Assembly (NCBI GenBank): GCA_029959905.1
Contig: JASCNZ010000012.1
Coordinates: 1-63,028, forward strand
Origin: Microbacteriaceae bacterium PS02344
GTDB lineage: Bacteria; Actinomycetota; Actinomycetes; Actinomycetales; Microbacteriaceae
Direction of reading: 5' to 3'
Length of the DNA stretch: 63,028 nt
Numbering within the stretch: the stretch's first letter is position 1; each line of letters opens with the position of its first letter. Positions 24,455 to 33,535 of the stretch are shown here, in pieces. Made by a program: the position numbers and the translations under genes. The notes beneath the pieces are model-generated. The model made no database searches and was not told the DNA's origin. It was given only the letters and a program-made list of their open reading frames with translations.

Positions 24455-27007
24455 ATGACGACCGCCGCTTTCGACCTCGCCGCGATCGGCGCGGGGCTGT
24501 CGTTCACCCCGGCGGTCGAGGCGCTCCGGGCGGCGCTCGACACGAGCACCTCGGTCGTCGTGAGCGCACCTCCCGGCACGGGCAAGACCACGCTCGTTCC
24601 TCCGCTGCTCGCATCGCGGTCGTCCGGTCGTGTGATCGTGACCCAGCCGCGCCGCGTGGCCGCGCGGGCCGCCGCGCGCCGCCTGGCGCAGCTCGACGGG
24701 TCGCCGCTCGGCACCCGCGTCGGCTTCACCGTCCGCGGCGAGCGCGCGATCGCGCCGGAGACGCGGGTCGAGTTCGTCACGGCGGGTGTGCTGCTGCGGC
24801 GCCTGCTCGACGACCCCGGACTCACGGGCGTGGACGCGGTGATCATCGACGAGGTGCACGAGCGCGCGATCGAGACCGACCTGCTGATCGGCCTGCTCTC
24901 GGAGGTGCGTCAGTTGCGCGACGACCTCGCACTCATCGCCATGTCGGCGACTCTGGATGCCGCACGCATCGCCGCCGTGATCGGTTCGGACGACGCGCCC
25001 GCACCTGTCGTGGAGCACGAGGTTCCCGCTTTCCCCCTCACCGAGCGGTGGGCTGCGAGTTCCGCACCCCGCCTCGACGAACGCGGGGTCACCCGCACCT
25101 TCCTCGAGCATGTCGCGCGCACGACGGCGTCCGCTGCCGTCGATCTCCGTCGCGACGACTCCGCGGCCGACGTGCTGGTCTTCGCGCCGGGCGCGCGCGA
25201 GGTGTCCGAGATCGCCCGCCGCCTGCGCGACACGACCGACGGATTCGACGTACGCGAGCTGCACGGCCGTCTGCCCGCCGCCGAGCAGGATGCGGTGATC
25301 CGCGGCCGACGCCCGGACGAACCGACGCGTGTCATCGTCGCGACCTCGCTCGCGGAGTCCTCGCTCACCGTGCCCGGTGTGCGCCTGGTCGTCGACACGT
25401 GCCTCGCCCGCGCCCCGCAGCGCGACGCCGCACGGGGAATGACGGGTCTCGTGACCACCGCGGCCTCGCGCTCGTCGAGCGTGCAGCGCGCCGGGCGCGC
25501 CACCCGGCAGGGCCCGGGAACCGTGGTGCGCTGCGTCGACGAGCGCACCTACGCCACGGCTCCCGCGAGACCGACCCCCGAGATCGCCTCGACCGACCTC
25601 GCCGATGCGGCCCTGCTGCTCGCCTGCTGGGGCGCTCCGGGCGGCACGGGCCTGCGCTTGATCGACCCGCTGCCCTCCCAGAATCTGGCGGATGCGCTTC
25701 GGGTCCTGCACGACCTGGGGGCGATCGACGACGAGGGGCGAGCGACCTCGGCGGGCCGAGACCTGGCGCGCATCCCGACCGATCCGCGGCTGGCGCGGGC
25801 CCTGCGCGACGGCGGCCCGGCGGTCGGTTCTCGGCTCGCCGCCGAGGTCGTCGCGCTGCTCGGCGGCGACGTGCGCACGGCCGATTCCGATGTGTCTCAG
25901 GCGATCGTCGCCCTGCGGGGCGCCCGATCGCCCGAGGCCCGTCGCTGGCGCAGCGAGGCGGATCGCCTGGAACGCATGACCGCGCCCGCGCCGGGCGTGC
26001 GCCCCGACCTCGACGGCGTCGGCCTCGTGATCGCCCTGGCGTTCCCCGAGCGGATCGCCCGACGCGTCGACCGCACGGCGGAGGGGGCGACTTTCCTGCT
26101 GGCCTCCGGCACCCGCGCCGGGGTGAGCGGCCCACTCGCGGCTGCCGAGTGGCTGGCGGTCGCCGATGTCACGCGGGCCGGCGGGCGCGCGTCGGCCGGA
26201 ACGGGCGCCGTCGTCCGGTCGGCGGCGATGCTCACGGAAGAGCAGATGGAACGAGCGGCGAGCCACCTGCTCACCGACCGCGTCGAGGCGGAGTTCGTCG
26301 GAGGTCGCGTGCAGGCGCGTCGCGAGCGCCGCGTGGGCGCGATCCTCCGTTCCTCGGCGCCGGTGCGCGCGTCGGCGTCGGAGGGACGCGAGGCGGTGCG
26401 CCGCGCTCTGCAGCGCGAGGGACTCGGTATGTTCGCCTGGTCGGCATCGGCCGCCGATCTCCGAAATCGTCTGGCGTTGCTGCACCGCGAGCGGGGCGCG
26501 CCATGGCCGGACGTGTCGGACGACGCGCTCGTCGCGGCGCTCGACTCCTGGCTGTCGCCGGAGCTCGACGCTCTCGCGGGCGGCACCCCGGCGGCACGGG
26601 TCGACCTGACCTCGGCGCTGCGGCGGCTGCTGCCCTGGCCCGACGCGCGTCGCTTCGATGAGCTCGTGCCCGACCGACTCGAGGTGCCGAGCGGCTCGCG
26701 CATCCGCATCGCCTACCCCGCGCCCGATGAGACGGATGCACCGCCCGTCGTCGCCGTGAAGCTGCAGGAGTGCTTCGGCTGGGCCGAGACGCCGCGGCTG
26801 GTCGACGGTCGCGTGCCCGTGCTCTTCCATCTCCTCTCCCCCGCCGGCCGTCCTCTCGCGGTCACGGGCGACCTCGCCTCATTCTGGTCGGGCCCGTATG
26901 CGCAGGTGCGCGCCGAGATGCGTGGCCGCTACCCCAAGCATCCGTGGCCCGAAGACCCGTGGGCCGCCGCGCCGACTCGGCACACCACGAACCGCGCTGC
27001 CCGGTGA
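24455..27007 (+). CDS. hrpB: HrpB-type DEAH-box ATP-dependent helicase
   Basis: This 850-residue superfamily 2 helicase has Walker A SAPPGTGKTTLVPP (about 37-50), motif Ia TQPRRVAARAAARR, motif II IIDEVHERAIETDLLIG, motif III SATLD, and motif VI QRAGRATRQGPG. HA2 and C-terminal HrpB domains follow, ending with the family signature GPYAQVRAEMRGRYPKHPWPEDP (about 808-830). The length fits HrpB. RNA processing is the likely process, though HrpB substrates are poorly known. The ATG at 24455 has GGAGG directly upstream at short spacing. Confidence 0.92.
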   Translation: MTTAAFDLAAIGAGLSFTPAVEALRAALDTSTSVVVSAPPGTGKTTLVPPLLASRSSGRVIVTQPRRVAARAAARRLAQLDGSPLGTRVGFTVRGERAIAPETRVEFVTAGVLLRRLLDDPGLTGVDAVIIDEVHERAIETDLLIGLLSEVRQLRDDLALIAMSATLDAARIAAVIGSDDAPAPVVEHEVPAFPLTERWAASSAPRLDERGVTRTFLEHVARTTASAAVDLRRDDSAADVLVFAPGAREVSEIARRLRDTTDGFDVRELHGRLPAAEQDAVIRGRRPDEPTRVIVATSLAESSLTVPGVRLVVDTCLARAPQRDAARGMTGLVTTAASRSSSVQRAGRATRQGPGTVVRCVDERTYATAPARPTPEIASTDLADAALLLACWGAPGGTGLRLIDPLPSQNLADALRVLHDLGAIDDEGRATSAGRDLARIPTDPRLARALRDGGPAVGSRLAAEVVALLGGDVRTADSDVSQAIVALRGARSPEARRWRSEADRLERMTAPAPGVRPDLDGVGLVIALAFPERIARRVDRTAEGATFLLASGTRAGVSGPLAAAEWLAVADVTRAGGRASAGTGAVVRSAAMLTEEQMERAASHLLTDRVEAEFVGGRVQARRERRVGAILRSSAPVRASASEGREAVRRALQREGLGMFAWSASAADLRNRLALLHRERGAPWPDVSDDALVAALDSWLSPELDALAGGTPAARVDLTSALRRLLPWPDARRFDELVPDRLEVPSGSRIRIAYPAPDETDAPPVVAVKLQECFGWAETPRLVDGRVPVLFHLLSPAGRPLAVTGDLASFWSGPYAQVRAEMRGRYPKHPWPEDPWAAAPTRHTTNRAAR

Positions 27008-27023
27008 GACCGGGCTGCCTCGT

Positions 27024-27758
27024 TCAGCGCGTGCGACGGCGCAGCGTGAGCGACGCGAGCATGAGCGCGCCGACGGTGAACGCCCCGACGACGAGCAGCG
27101 GACCGAATACGTCTGCGCCATCCTCGCCCGCCGCGACCGCATCGATCGCATCGATGGCGTGACTGAGCGGCAACCAGTCCGAGATCGCGAAGAGCACGTC
27201 GGGCATCTCGTCACGCGGCATGAAGAGTCCCCCGAGGATGATCTGCGGGAACACGAGCACGGGCATGAACTGCACGGCCTGGAACTCCGTGCGGGCGAAG
27301 GCGCTCGCGAGCAGACCGAGCGCGGTGCCGAGCAGAGCGTCGAGCATGGCGACGAGTCCGAGCTGCCAGAGCGGTCCGTCGACGTCGAGCCCGCAGACCA
27401 CCACCGCGAACCACACGGTGATCACGGTCTGCAGCAGCGCTATGAGCCCGAAGGCGAGTGCGTAGCCGAGGATCACATCGGCCTTGCCTACCGGGGTGGT
27501 CATGAGGCGTTCCAGCGTGCCCGAGCGCCTCTCCCGCAGCGTCGTGATCGAGGTGATCAAGAACATGACGATGAAGGGGAACAGGGCGAGGATCGCCCCG
27601 CCGAACTGATCGAACACGCCCTCCTGGTCGCTGAAGAGCCAGGCGAAGAGTCCGATGAGCAGGCTGGGCGCGACGAGCATCAGCGCGATCGACCGCGGAT
27701 CGTGTCGCAGCTGGCCGAGCACGCGGCGGGTGGTGGCGAGCATCCGACCGCCGTTCAT
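27024..27758 (-). CDS. ABC-2 type transporter permease
   Basis: This 244-residue integral membrane protein has six helices of the ABC-2 type. The family motif RERRSGTLERLMTTPVGKADVILGYALAFG (about 75-104) marks the coupling helix region. The tail LPLSHAIDAIDAVAAG is also typical. It overlaps the preceding ATPase gene by four bases (27755-27758), so the pair forms one exporter, probably of a drug or lipid-like substrate. The substrate is not inferable. Confidence 0.88.
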   Translation of the reverse strand: MNGGRMLATTRRVLGQLRHDPRSIALMLVAPSLLIGLFAWLFSDQEGVFDQFGGAILALFPFIVMFLITSITTLRERRSGTLERLMTTPVGKADVILGYALAFGLIALLQTVITVWFAVVVCGLDVDGPLWQLGLVAMLDALLGTALGLLASAFARTEFQAVQFMPVLVFPQIILGGLFMPRDEMPDVLFAISDWLPLSHAIDAIDAVAAGEDGADVFGPLLVVGAFTVGALMLASLTLRRRTR

Positions 27759-28543
27759 GCGTCACCCTCCCCAGGTGAGTGGTGGGCGCGTCGCGAGCGG
27801 CGGGTCTCCCCGGCGTCGGCTGCTCGGCCCGCGTCGCGTTCGATCAGGGTGAGGAAGGCCTGTTCGGGGTCGGATGCCCCGGTCTCGGCGAGGAGGCCGC
27901 GCGGGGTCGTGTCGGCCACGATGCGCCCGTCGCGCATCAGCAGCAGGCGGTCGCAGCGGAGTGCCTCGTCCATCACGTGACTGGACACGAGGAGGGTGAT
28001 GCCGCTCTCGGTGAGCCGGCGGAACAGGGTCCACAGATCGGCGCGCAGCACGGGGTCGAGGCCCACCGTCGGTTCGTCGAGAACCACCAGTTCGGGGGAT
28101 CCGAGCAATGCGATCCCGAGGGAGACCCGGTTGCGCTGGCCCCCGCTCAGCGATCCGACGAGCCGCCCGGCCTGCGCGGTGAGCCCGACCTCGGCGAGCA
28201 CACGGTCGACGTCGTCGCGGGGTGCCGGCAGCAGCGCGGCGAAATACACGAGATTCTGCCGCACCGTGAGGTCGGCGTAGACGGCGGCGCCCTGCGTGCC
28301 GTAAGCGACGCGGTGACGCAGCCGGCGCGACCCTCCCGGCTCTCCGAGCACGCGCACCTCGCCGGCGTCGATGGTCTGCACGCCGACGATCGCGCGCATC
28401 AGGGTCGTCTTCCCGCAGCCCGAGGGGCCGAGCAGTCCGGTGATCTGCCCGCGCGGGATGCCGAGGTCGATCCCGTCGAAGACGCGCACCGCCCCGCGGC
28501 GCACGTGCAGGCCGGTGATCTCGACGGCGAGGTCGTTCTTCAT
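27755..28543 (-). CDS. ABC transporter ATP-binding protein (exporter)
   Basis: This 262-residue nucleotide-binding subunit has Walker A GPSGCGKTTLM (about 39-49), the signature LSGGQRNRVSLG, Walker B LVVLDEPTVGLDP, and the switch His in SSHVMDEALRCD. The C-terminal extension after about residue 230 is short and Arg-rich. It is the first gene of a two-gene operon with the ABC-2 permease (four-base overlap). The sequence is closest to the CcmA/daunorubicin-resistance type of ATPases. Confidence 0.9.
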   Translation of the reverse strand: MKNDLAVEITGLHVRRGAVRVFDGIDLGIPRGQITGLLGPSGCGKTTLMRAIVGVQTIDAGEVRVLGEPGGSRRLRHRVAYGTQGAAVYADLTVRQNLVYFAALLPAPRDDVDRVLAEVGLTAQAGRLVGSLSGGQRNRVSLGIALLGSPELVVLDEPTVGLDPVLRADLWTLFRRLTESGITLLVSSHVMDEALRCDRLLLMRDGRIVADTTPRGLLAETGASDPEQAFLTLIERDAGRAADAGETRRSRRAHHSPGEGDA

Positions 28544-28601
28544 GCTGCGATTATGCTCGCCTCACCACGCCGTTCCCACTCCCCCGTCGCACGCGACCGC
28601 G

Positions 28602-30098
28602 TCAGCACTCGATGACGTTGACCGCGAGGCCGCCTTCGCTGGTCTCCTTGTACTTCGTCGACATGTCGAGCCCGGTCTGGCGCATGGTCTCGACGACCGC
28701 GTCGAGCGAGACGTAGTGGCTTCCGTCGCCGCGCAGTGCGAGACGGGCGGCCGTGACGGCGGTCGAGGCGGCGATGGCGTTGCGCTCGATGCAGGGGATC
28801 TGCACGAGTCCTCCGATGGGGTCGCACGTGAGTCCGAGGTGGTGTTCCATCGCGATCTCGGCGGCGTTCTCGATCTGCCGGTTCGTGCCACCCATCACCG
28901 CGGTGAGTCCGCCCGCGGCCATCGCGCAGGCCGAGCCGACCTCGGCCTGACAGCCACCCTCGGCGCCGGAGATCGACGCGTTCGCCTTGAACAGTGATCC
29001 CAGCGCCGTCGCGGTGAGCAGGAACCGACGGATGCCGCGGCGCCGGTTCGCCTCTGCGGTCTGCTCCTCGTCGAGACCGTCGACGGCCGGGAGTGCCCGC
29101 GCATCCGCCTCGAAACCGAGCAGCGCGCTGCCGACGAGCTCGCCGTACGGCGTGACCGCGTTGCCCGCTCCGAGGCCGGAGTCGGCGAGGAACCGCCACC
29201 AATACATCGCGACGGCGGGGAGGATGCCGGCGGCACCGTTCGTGGGAGCAGTGACGACGCGCCCGCCCGCCGCGTTCTCCTCATTGACGGCGAGCGCGAA
29301 GGCACCGAGCCATTCGCCCGGCAGCTCGCGGTGCCCGTCGGCCTCCGAGGCCTCGAGCTGTCCGCGGATCACACTCGCCCGCCGCTTGACCTTGAGAATT
29401 CCGGGGAGAACACCGTCGGCATGCAGACCGGCGTCGACGCATCCCGCCATCGCGTCCCAGATCGCGTCGAGGCCCGCGGCGACCTCCTGCTCACCGCGGA
29501 TCGCGGTCTCGTTGAGCCGTGCGATCTCGGCGATCGACAGGCCGTGCTCGTCGCAGAGCGCGAGCAGTGACGCGGCATCGGCGTAGGAGTACGGGAAGCC
29601 GACGGATGCGACGGCCGCCTCCTCCCCATCGCGACGGATGAACCCGCCGCCGACCGAGTAATAGGTCTCCTCGGCGATGACCGCTCCGGCCGCGTCTGCG
29701 GCGGCGAGGGTCATGGCGTTCGGATGCCCGGGCAGGCGGGTGCGCGGGGCGAACACGATGTCGTCTTTCACGAAGGCCACATCGTGGATTCCCGCGAGCC
29801 GCAGAGGCGCCCCCGCGGGGTAGGCACTCCAGGCCGCTCGCACCTCGGCCGGGTCGCAGGTCTCGGGCGAGAGCCCGCGGAGTCCCGCGACGATGGCGTC
29901 CGGCGTTCCGTGGCCGATGCCGGTCGCACCGAGCGAGCCGTAGAGCGTGCAGCTGACACGAGCCGTGCGCGTGAGGTTGTCGGAGGCTTCGAGCCGCCGC
30001 GCGAAGTCGAGCGCCGCCCGCATCGGCCCGACCGTGTGGGAGCTCGATGGCCCCACTCCGATGGAGAAGAGGTCGAAGGCCGAGACGTACGCTGTCAC
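28602..30098 (-). CDS. sdaA: L-serine ammonia-lyase, iron-sulfur dependent
   Basis: This 498-residue single-chain serine dehydratase converts L-serine to pyruvate and ammonia. The N-terminal beta domain starts SAFDLFSIGVGPSSSHTVGPMRAA. The alpha domain carries the cysteine ligands for the oxygen-labile [4Fe-4S] cluster (EGGCQAEVGSAC and LTCDPIGGLVQIPCIERN, about 375-445) and the TAPTNGAAGILPAV motif. It is a complete fused type. The start is taken at 30098 (GTG). The ribosome site GGAGG is only a couple of bases away, so the exact start is less certain. It is divergent from the acidic small protein gene. Confidence 0.93.
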   Translation of the reverse strand: MTAYVSAFDLFSIGVGPSSSHTVGPMRAALDFARRLEASDNLTRTARVSCTLYGSLGATGIGHGTPDAIVAGLRGLSPETCDPAEVRAAWSAYPAGAPLRLAGIHDVAFVKDDIVFAPRTRLPGHPNAMTLAAADAAGAVIAEETYYSVGGGFIRRDGEEAAVASVGFPYSYADAASLLALCDEHGLSIAEIARLNETAIRGEQEVAAGLDAIWDAMAGCVDAGLHADGVLPGILKVKRRASVIRGQLEASEADGHRELPGEWLGAFALAVNEENAAGGRVVTAPTNGAAGILPAVAMYWWRFLADSGLGAGNAVTPYGELVGSALLGFEADARALPAVDGLDEEQTAEANRRRGIRRFLLTATALGSLFKANASISGAEGGCQAEVGSACAMAAGGLTAVMGGTNRQIENAAEIAMEHHLGLTCDPIGGLVQIPCIERNAIAASTAVTAARLALRGDGSHYVSLDAVVETMRQTGLDMSTKYKETSEGGLAVNVIEC

Positions 30099-30248
30099 CC
30101 CTCCAGGCTACGCCGTCGCGGGCCGCTCGGTTCACGGTCGTTAACCCGCTGGGCACGGGTGCGTCGATGAGTGCGACCCGTCAACCCCCTGCCCGAGACG
30201 GACACTCCGCCGCATGCTGAGCGAAAGCACACGCGAAAGGGGATCATC

Positions 30249-30587
30249 ATGACCGACAGCACTCCCGCCCAGGACCCCGCCGACGAGCTCTCGCCCGAGG
30301 CGCAGACCCCCACCCCGACGCCCGCGTCGACCGAGACGCACATGCCCGAGCAGGGTGGCCCGCAGGACAGCACGCCCGAGCCCGACCAGGCGGTGGGTGA
30401 GGCGACGACGCCGCCCGAGGCCGACAGCCCGGAGCAGGCCGACGCCGACGAGGTGCCGAGCACCGACGAGCTTCAGGAGCCGAGCACCGAGAAGGCCCCC
30501 GGAGAAGAGCCCAAGGCTCCCGAGAAGGACGACTCCGATCCCGATCATCAGGCAGTCGGGATCGGGGTCATCGACACCGAGGAGTAA
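30249..30587 (+). CDS. Small acidic Pro/Glu-rich hypothetical protein
   Basis: This 112-residue protein is almost wholly disordered in appearance: very rich in Pro, Glu, Asp and Thr, no cysteine, no hydrophobic segment. It ends HQAVGIGVIDTEE, the only part with hydrophobic residues. Similar acidic short proteins occur in Microbacteriaceae but have no function I know. The ATG at 30249 has AAAGGGGA about six bases upstream, supporting translation. It is followed by a long imperfect inverted repeat (30604-30670). Confidence 0.6.
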   Translation: MTDSTPAQDPADELSPEAQTPTPTPASTETHMPEQGGPQDSTPEPDQAVGEATTPPEADSPEQADADEVPSTDELQEPSTEKAPGEEPKAPEKDDSDPDHQAVGIGVIDTEE

Positions 30588-30603
30588 GGCGCGGACGCGC
30601 TCT

Positions 30604-30670
30604 CCCCTCACGTGAGGGGTCGAGACGCGCTGTATCGGGCATCCGACATACGGCGCGTTTCGACCCTCAC
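30604..30670. repeat. Nested palindromes with alternative pairing
   Basis: A perfect 16-bp palindrome (30604-30619) overlaps a larger imperfect inverted repeat with arms 30612-30638 and 30643-30670. The segment 30612-30619 can pair either leftward or with 30664-30670, so two mutually exclusive structures are possible. It lies between convergent genes and may act as a bidirectional terminator or be a REP-like repeat. Confidence 0.6.
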
Positions 30671-30695
30671 GGCGGAGGGAGCGCGCGCACGACCG

Positions 30696-32426
30696 CTACT
30701 CGACGAGCTTGCCGGCAGTGTCGACCTCGCGCATGAGCGCGGCGATCTCCTCCGGTACGGCGGGGATCGGCTCGCGCGTCACTCCGGCGGTCGGCGACCA
30801 GACGAGGTTCACCTGCAGTGTCGGGTCGCTGTCGGGGAAGTCGCTGCGGTTGTGGCATCCGCGGGTCTCCCGACGCTCCAGCGCGGCCTCCATGGTCGCC
30901 CGGGCCGCGAGCGCCGAGGCCTGGAGGTCGAAGGCGTGCGCGAGGTCCTGGAACCCGGCGATGTCGGGGTGGATGCCGACATCCTCCATCCGCCCCTCGA
31001 TCAGGTCGAGCTCGGCGAGGCCCTGACGCAGCCCCTCCTCCGACCGCACCACACCCGCATGTTCGGTCATGGTGTTGCGGATCGCGCGCTGCAGGGCGCG
31101 CACGTTCTCGCGTCCGTCGGCGGCGAGCAGGTCGTCGATCTCGGCGCGCGCGGTGTTCACCGCATCCGCCGACCGGCGCTGAGCGTCGAGCGACGCCGCG
31201 TGGTGCATGGCCGCCTGCCCGACGATGCGCCCGTAGACGAGAAGCTCGATGAGGGAGTTGCCGCCCAGCCGGTTCGCGCCGTGCAGCCCGCTGGATGCTT
31301 CGCCGATCGCGTAGAGCCCGTCGACGTCGGTCTGATGATCGTCTGGACGCACCCATACGCCGCCCATCGAGTAGTGCGCGGTCGGCGCGATCTCGATCGG
31401 GTCGGTCGTGATGTCGCGCATCTGCAGCTCCATCATCGTCTGGTAGACGCGTGGCAGACGAGTCATGATCGTCTCGCGCGGCAGGTGCGAGACGTCGAGC
31501 CAGACGCCGCCGTTCTCGGTACCGCGTCCCTCTTTGATCTCGGTGTACGCGGCGAGCGCGACGCGGTCGCGGGTCGACAACTCCATCCGCTCCGGGTCGT
31601 ACTTCTGCATGAACCGCTCGCCGAGTGCGTTGCGCAGGATGCCGCCCTCCCCGCGCGCGGCCTCGGAGACGAGGGTGCCCGCGGCGTTCTCGGGTTCGAG
31701 GATGCCGGAGGGGTGGAACTGCACGAGTTCGGGGTCGCGCAGACGGGCGCCGGCCTCGACCGCGAGGCGGAAGGAGTCGCCGGTGTTCTCGTCGCGTCGT
31801 GAGGAGGTGCGGCGCCAGATGCGGTTGTGTCCGCCGGCGGCGAGGATGACGGCATCCGCATGGATGAGGTAGCGGGTGCCGTCGGCCTGATCGAAGCCGT
31901 AGGCGCCGAAGATCACATTGTCGCGCACGAGGAGGCGCGTGATGTAGACGTTATCGAGAATGGGCACGTCGAGCTGCTCGGCCCGCCGCACGAGCGTTCG
32001 CTGGATCTCGAGGCCGGTGTAGTCGCCCGAGAAGGCGGTGCGGCGGAAGGTGTGGGCGCCGAAGAAGCGCTGCGAGATGCGTCCGTCGTCTTCGCGGGCG
32101 AAGTCCATGCCCCATCGTTCGAGATCGCGGATGCCCCGCTCGGCGCCGCGTGTGACGATCTCGACCGTGTGGGGGTTCGCGAGCAGGTAGCTCTCCTTGA
32201 TGGTGTCTGCGGCGTGCTGCTGCCAGGAATCGTCGGCGTCCATCGTGCCGAGGGCGGCGTTGATGCCGCCCGCTGCGAGGGAGGTGTGGGCGTCCTGCCG
32301 GGGCCGCTTGCCGACCGCGAGCACGTCGACGCCGTGCTCGGCGACCTCGATCGCCGCGCGCAGGCCCGACCCGCCGGTGCCGATGACGAGGACGGTGGTG
32401 GAGATCTGGCGCTCGCGAGTGCTCAT
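30696..32426 (-). CDS. FAD-binding protein, succinate dehydrogenase/L-aspartate oxidase family
   Basis: This 576-residue flavoprotein has the FAD motif VLVIGTGGSGLRAAIEVAEHG (about 13-33), the HTSLAAGGINAALG covalent/phosphate region, FHPSGI, and the FAD-binding C-terminal motif GLHGANRLGGNSLIELLVYGR. The cap and C-terminal helical domain follow the family. No iron-sulfur or membrane anchor subunit is next to it, so it is not a full succinate dehydrogenase operon. It could be an L-aspartate oxidase or a fumarate-reductase-like soluble enzyme. The divergent LysR gene probably controls it. The ATG at 32426 is chosen as the start next to the FAD domain. Confidence 0.85.
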   Translation of the reverse strand: MSTRERQISTTVLVIGTGGSGLRAAIEVAEHGVDVLAVGKRPRQDAHTSLAAGGINAALGTMDADDSWQQHAADTIKESYLLANPHTVEIVTRGAERGIRDLERWGMDFAREDDGRISQRFFGAHTFRRTAFSGDYTGLEIQRTLVRRAEQLDVPILDNVYITRLLVRDNVIFGAYGFDQADGTRYLIHADAVILAAGGHNRIWRRTSSRRDENTGDSFRLAVEAGARLRDPELVQFHPSGILEPENAAGTLVSEAARGEGGILRNALGERFMQKYDPERMELSTRDRVALAAYTEIKEGRGTENGGVWLDVSHLPRETIMTRLPRVYQTMMELQMRDITTDPIEIAPTAHYSMGGVWVRPDDHQTDVDGLYAIGEASSGLHGANRLGGNSLIELLVYGRIVGQAAMHHAASLDAQRRSADAVNTARAEIDDLLAADGRENVRALQRAIRNTMTEHAGVVRSEEGLRQGLAELDLIEGRMEDVGIHPDIAGFQDLAHAFDLQASALAARATMEAALERRETRGCHNRSDFPDSDPTLQVNLVWSPTAGVTREPIPAVPEEIAALMREVDTAGKLVE

Positions 32427-32450
32427 GCCTTCGACGCTAGGCAGCCCCGC

Positions 32451-32497
32451 TTCACATATCCAATGCATAGTTCCTCTGTGAACCATGCGGGTAGGCT
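32451..32497. promoter_or_regulatory. Divergent control region with inverted repeat and LysR promoter
   Basis: TTCACA (32451-32456) and TGTGAA (32477-32482) form an inverted repeat 20 bp apart between the flavoprotein and LysR genes. A TAGGCT -10 (32492-32497) lies six bases before the ATG at 32504, so the LysR transcript is probably leaderless. Confidence 0.5.
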
Positions 32498-32503
32498 ATG
32501 GAC

Positions 32504-33439
32504 ATGAACCTGGAGCAGCTCCGCGGGTTCGTCGAGGTGGCGCGCCTCGGCCACTTCACCCGGGCATCCGAGCACCTGCATCTCGCGCAGCCCTCGCTGA
32601 GTCGGCAGATCTCGACGCTCGAACGCGAACTCGGGGCCGAACTCTTCCACCGCGCACGCGGTCACATCGCTCTGACCACCGCCGGCGAGACGCTGCTCCC
32701 CCGCGCGCAGCGCATGCTCGCCGAGGCCGAGGCGATCCGCGACGAGATGGGCGAGTTGGCGGGGTTGCGCCGGGGACGCGTGCGCCTCGGCGCCCCACCC
32801 ACGCTCTGCATGAGCCTCGTGGCCGAGGCGCTGGCCGCCTTCCATGTGTCCCATCCGGGCGTCGAGCTGCAGCTCGCCGAGGCCGGGTCGCGCTCGCTCG
32901 TCGAGCAGGTCGCCGTCGGTGCGGTCGATATGGCCCTCATCACCGAATCCGCCGGCCCACCTCCCGCCGGCGTCAGCCTCACTCGCATGCCGCTGCTGAC
33001 CGAAGAGCTCGTCGTCGTGTCATCCGCCGCGCAGCCGCCGCTCTCGCAGGGCTCGTCGATCGGCCTCGCCGACCTCGCCCTCCTGCCGCTCATCACCTTC
33101 GACGAGACCTACGAACTGCGGGCGACGACGGATGCCGCCTTCCGCAGCGAGGGCCTCGAACCCACGCCCGTGCTCGCCGGAGCCGAGATGGACGCCGTAT
33201 TGCGCTTCGTGGAACGTGGCCTCGGCGTGGCCGTCGTGCCCGCGATGGTGCTGCTCGACCAGCCGGGACTGCGCTCGATGCGCCTGTCGCACCCGATGAT
33301 GACCCGCACCGTCAGCCTCGCCCACCGGTCGGACGTGACCCCGGCCGTCGCCGTATCGGCGATGCGCCGCGTCATCGTCGCGACCGCGGTGGAGGTGGCG
33401 CGGCGGGATCCGGCCATCACGAGCCTCGTGGAGGGGTAG
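32504..33439 (+). CDS. LysR-family transcriptional regulator
   Basis: This 311-residue LysR protein has an N-terminal winged helix (MNLEQLRGFVEVARLGHFTRASEHLHLAQPSLSRQISTLERELG) and a C-terminal substrate-binding domain of two lobes (about 88-300). I prefer the ATG at 32504 over 32498 because it lies at the expected start of a leaderless transcript from TAGGCT at 32492-32497 and because LysR proteins often begin MNLEQL. It is divergent from the flavoprotein gene, its most likely target. The effector is unknown. Confidence 0.9.
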   Translation: MNLEQLRGFVEVARLGHFTRASEHLHLAQPSLSRQISTLERELGAELFHRARGHIALTTAGETLLPRAQRMLAEAEAIRDEMGELAGLRRGRVRLGAPPTLCMSLVAEALAAFHVSHPGVELQLAEAGSRSLVEQVAVGAVDMALITESAGPPPAGVSLTRMPLLTEELVVVSSAAQPPLSQGSSIGLADLALLPLITFDETYELRATTDAAFRSEGLEPTPVLAGAEMDAVLRFVERGLGVAVVPAMVLLDQPGLRSMRLSHPMMTRTVSLAHRSDVTPAVAVSAMRRVIVATAVEVARRDPAITSLVEG

Positions 33440-33535
33440 CGGGGGTCGTCATCCTTCGTTCCGACATATTCGACCCCCACCCTCGTCTTTCATCATGTGC
33501 GCGATCCGCGCGCTCTGCTGAACGAGAGGGCCTTG

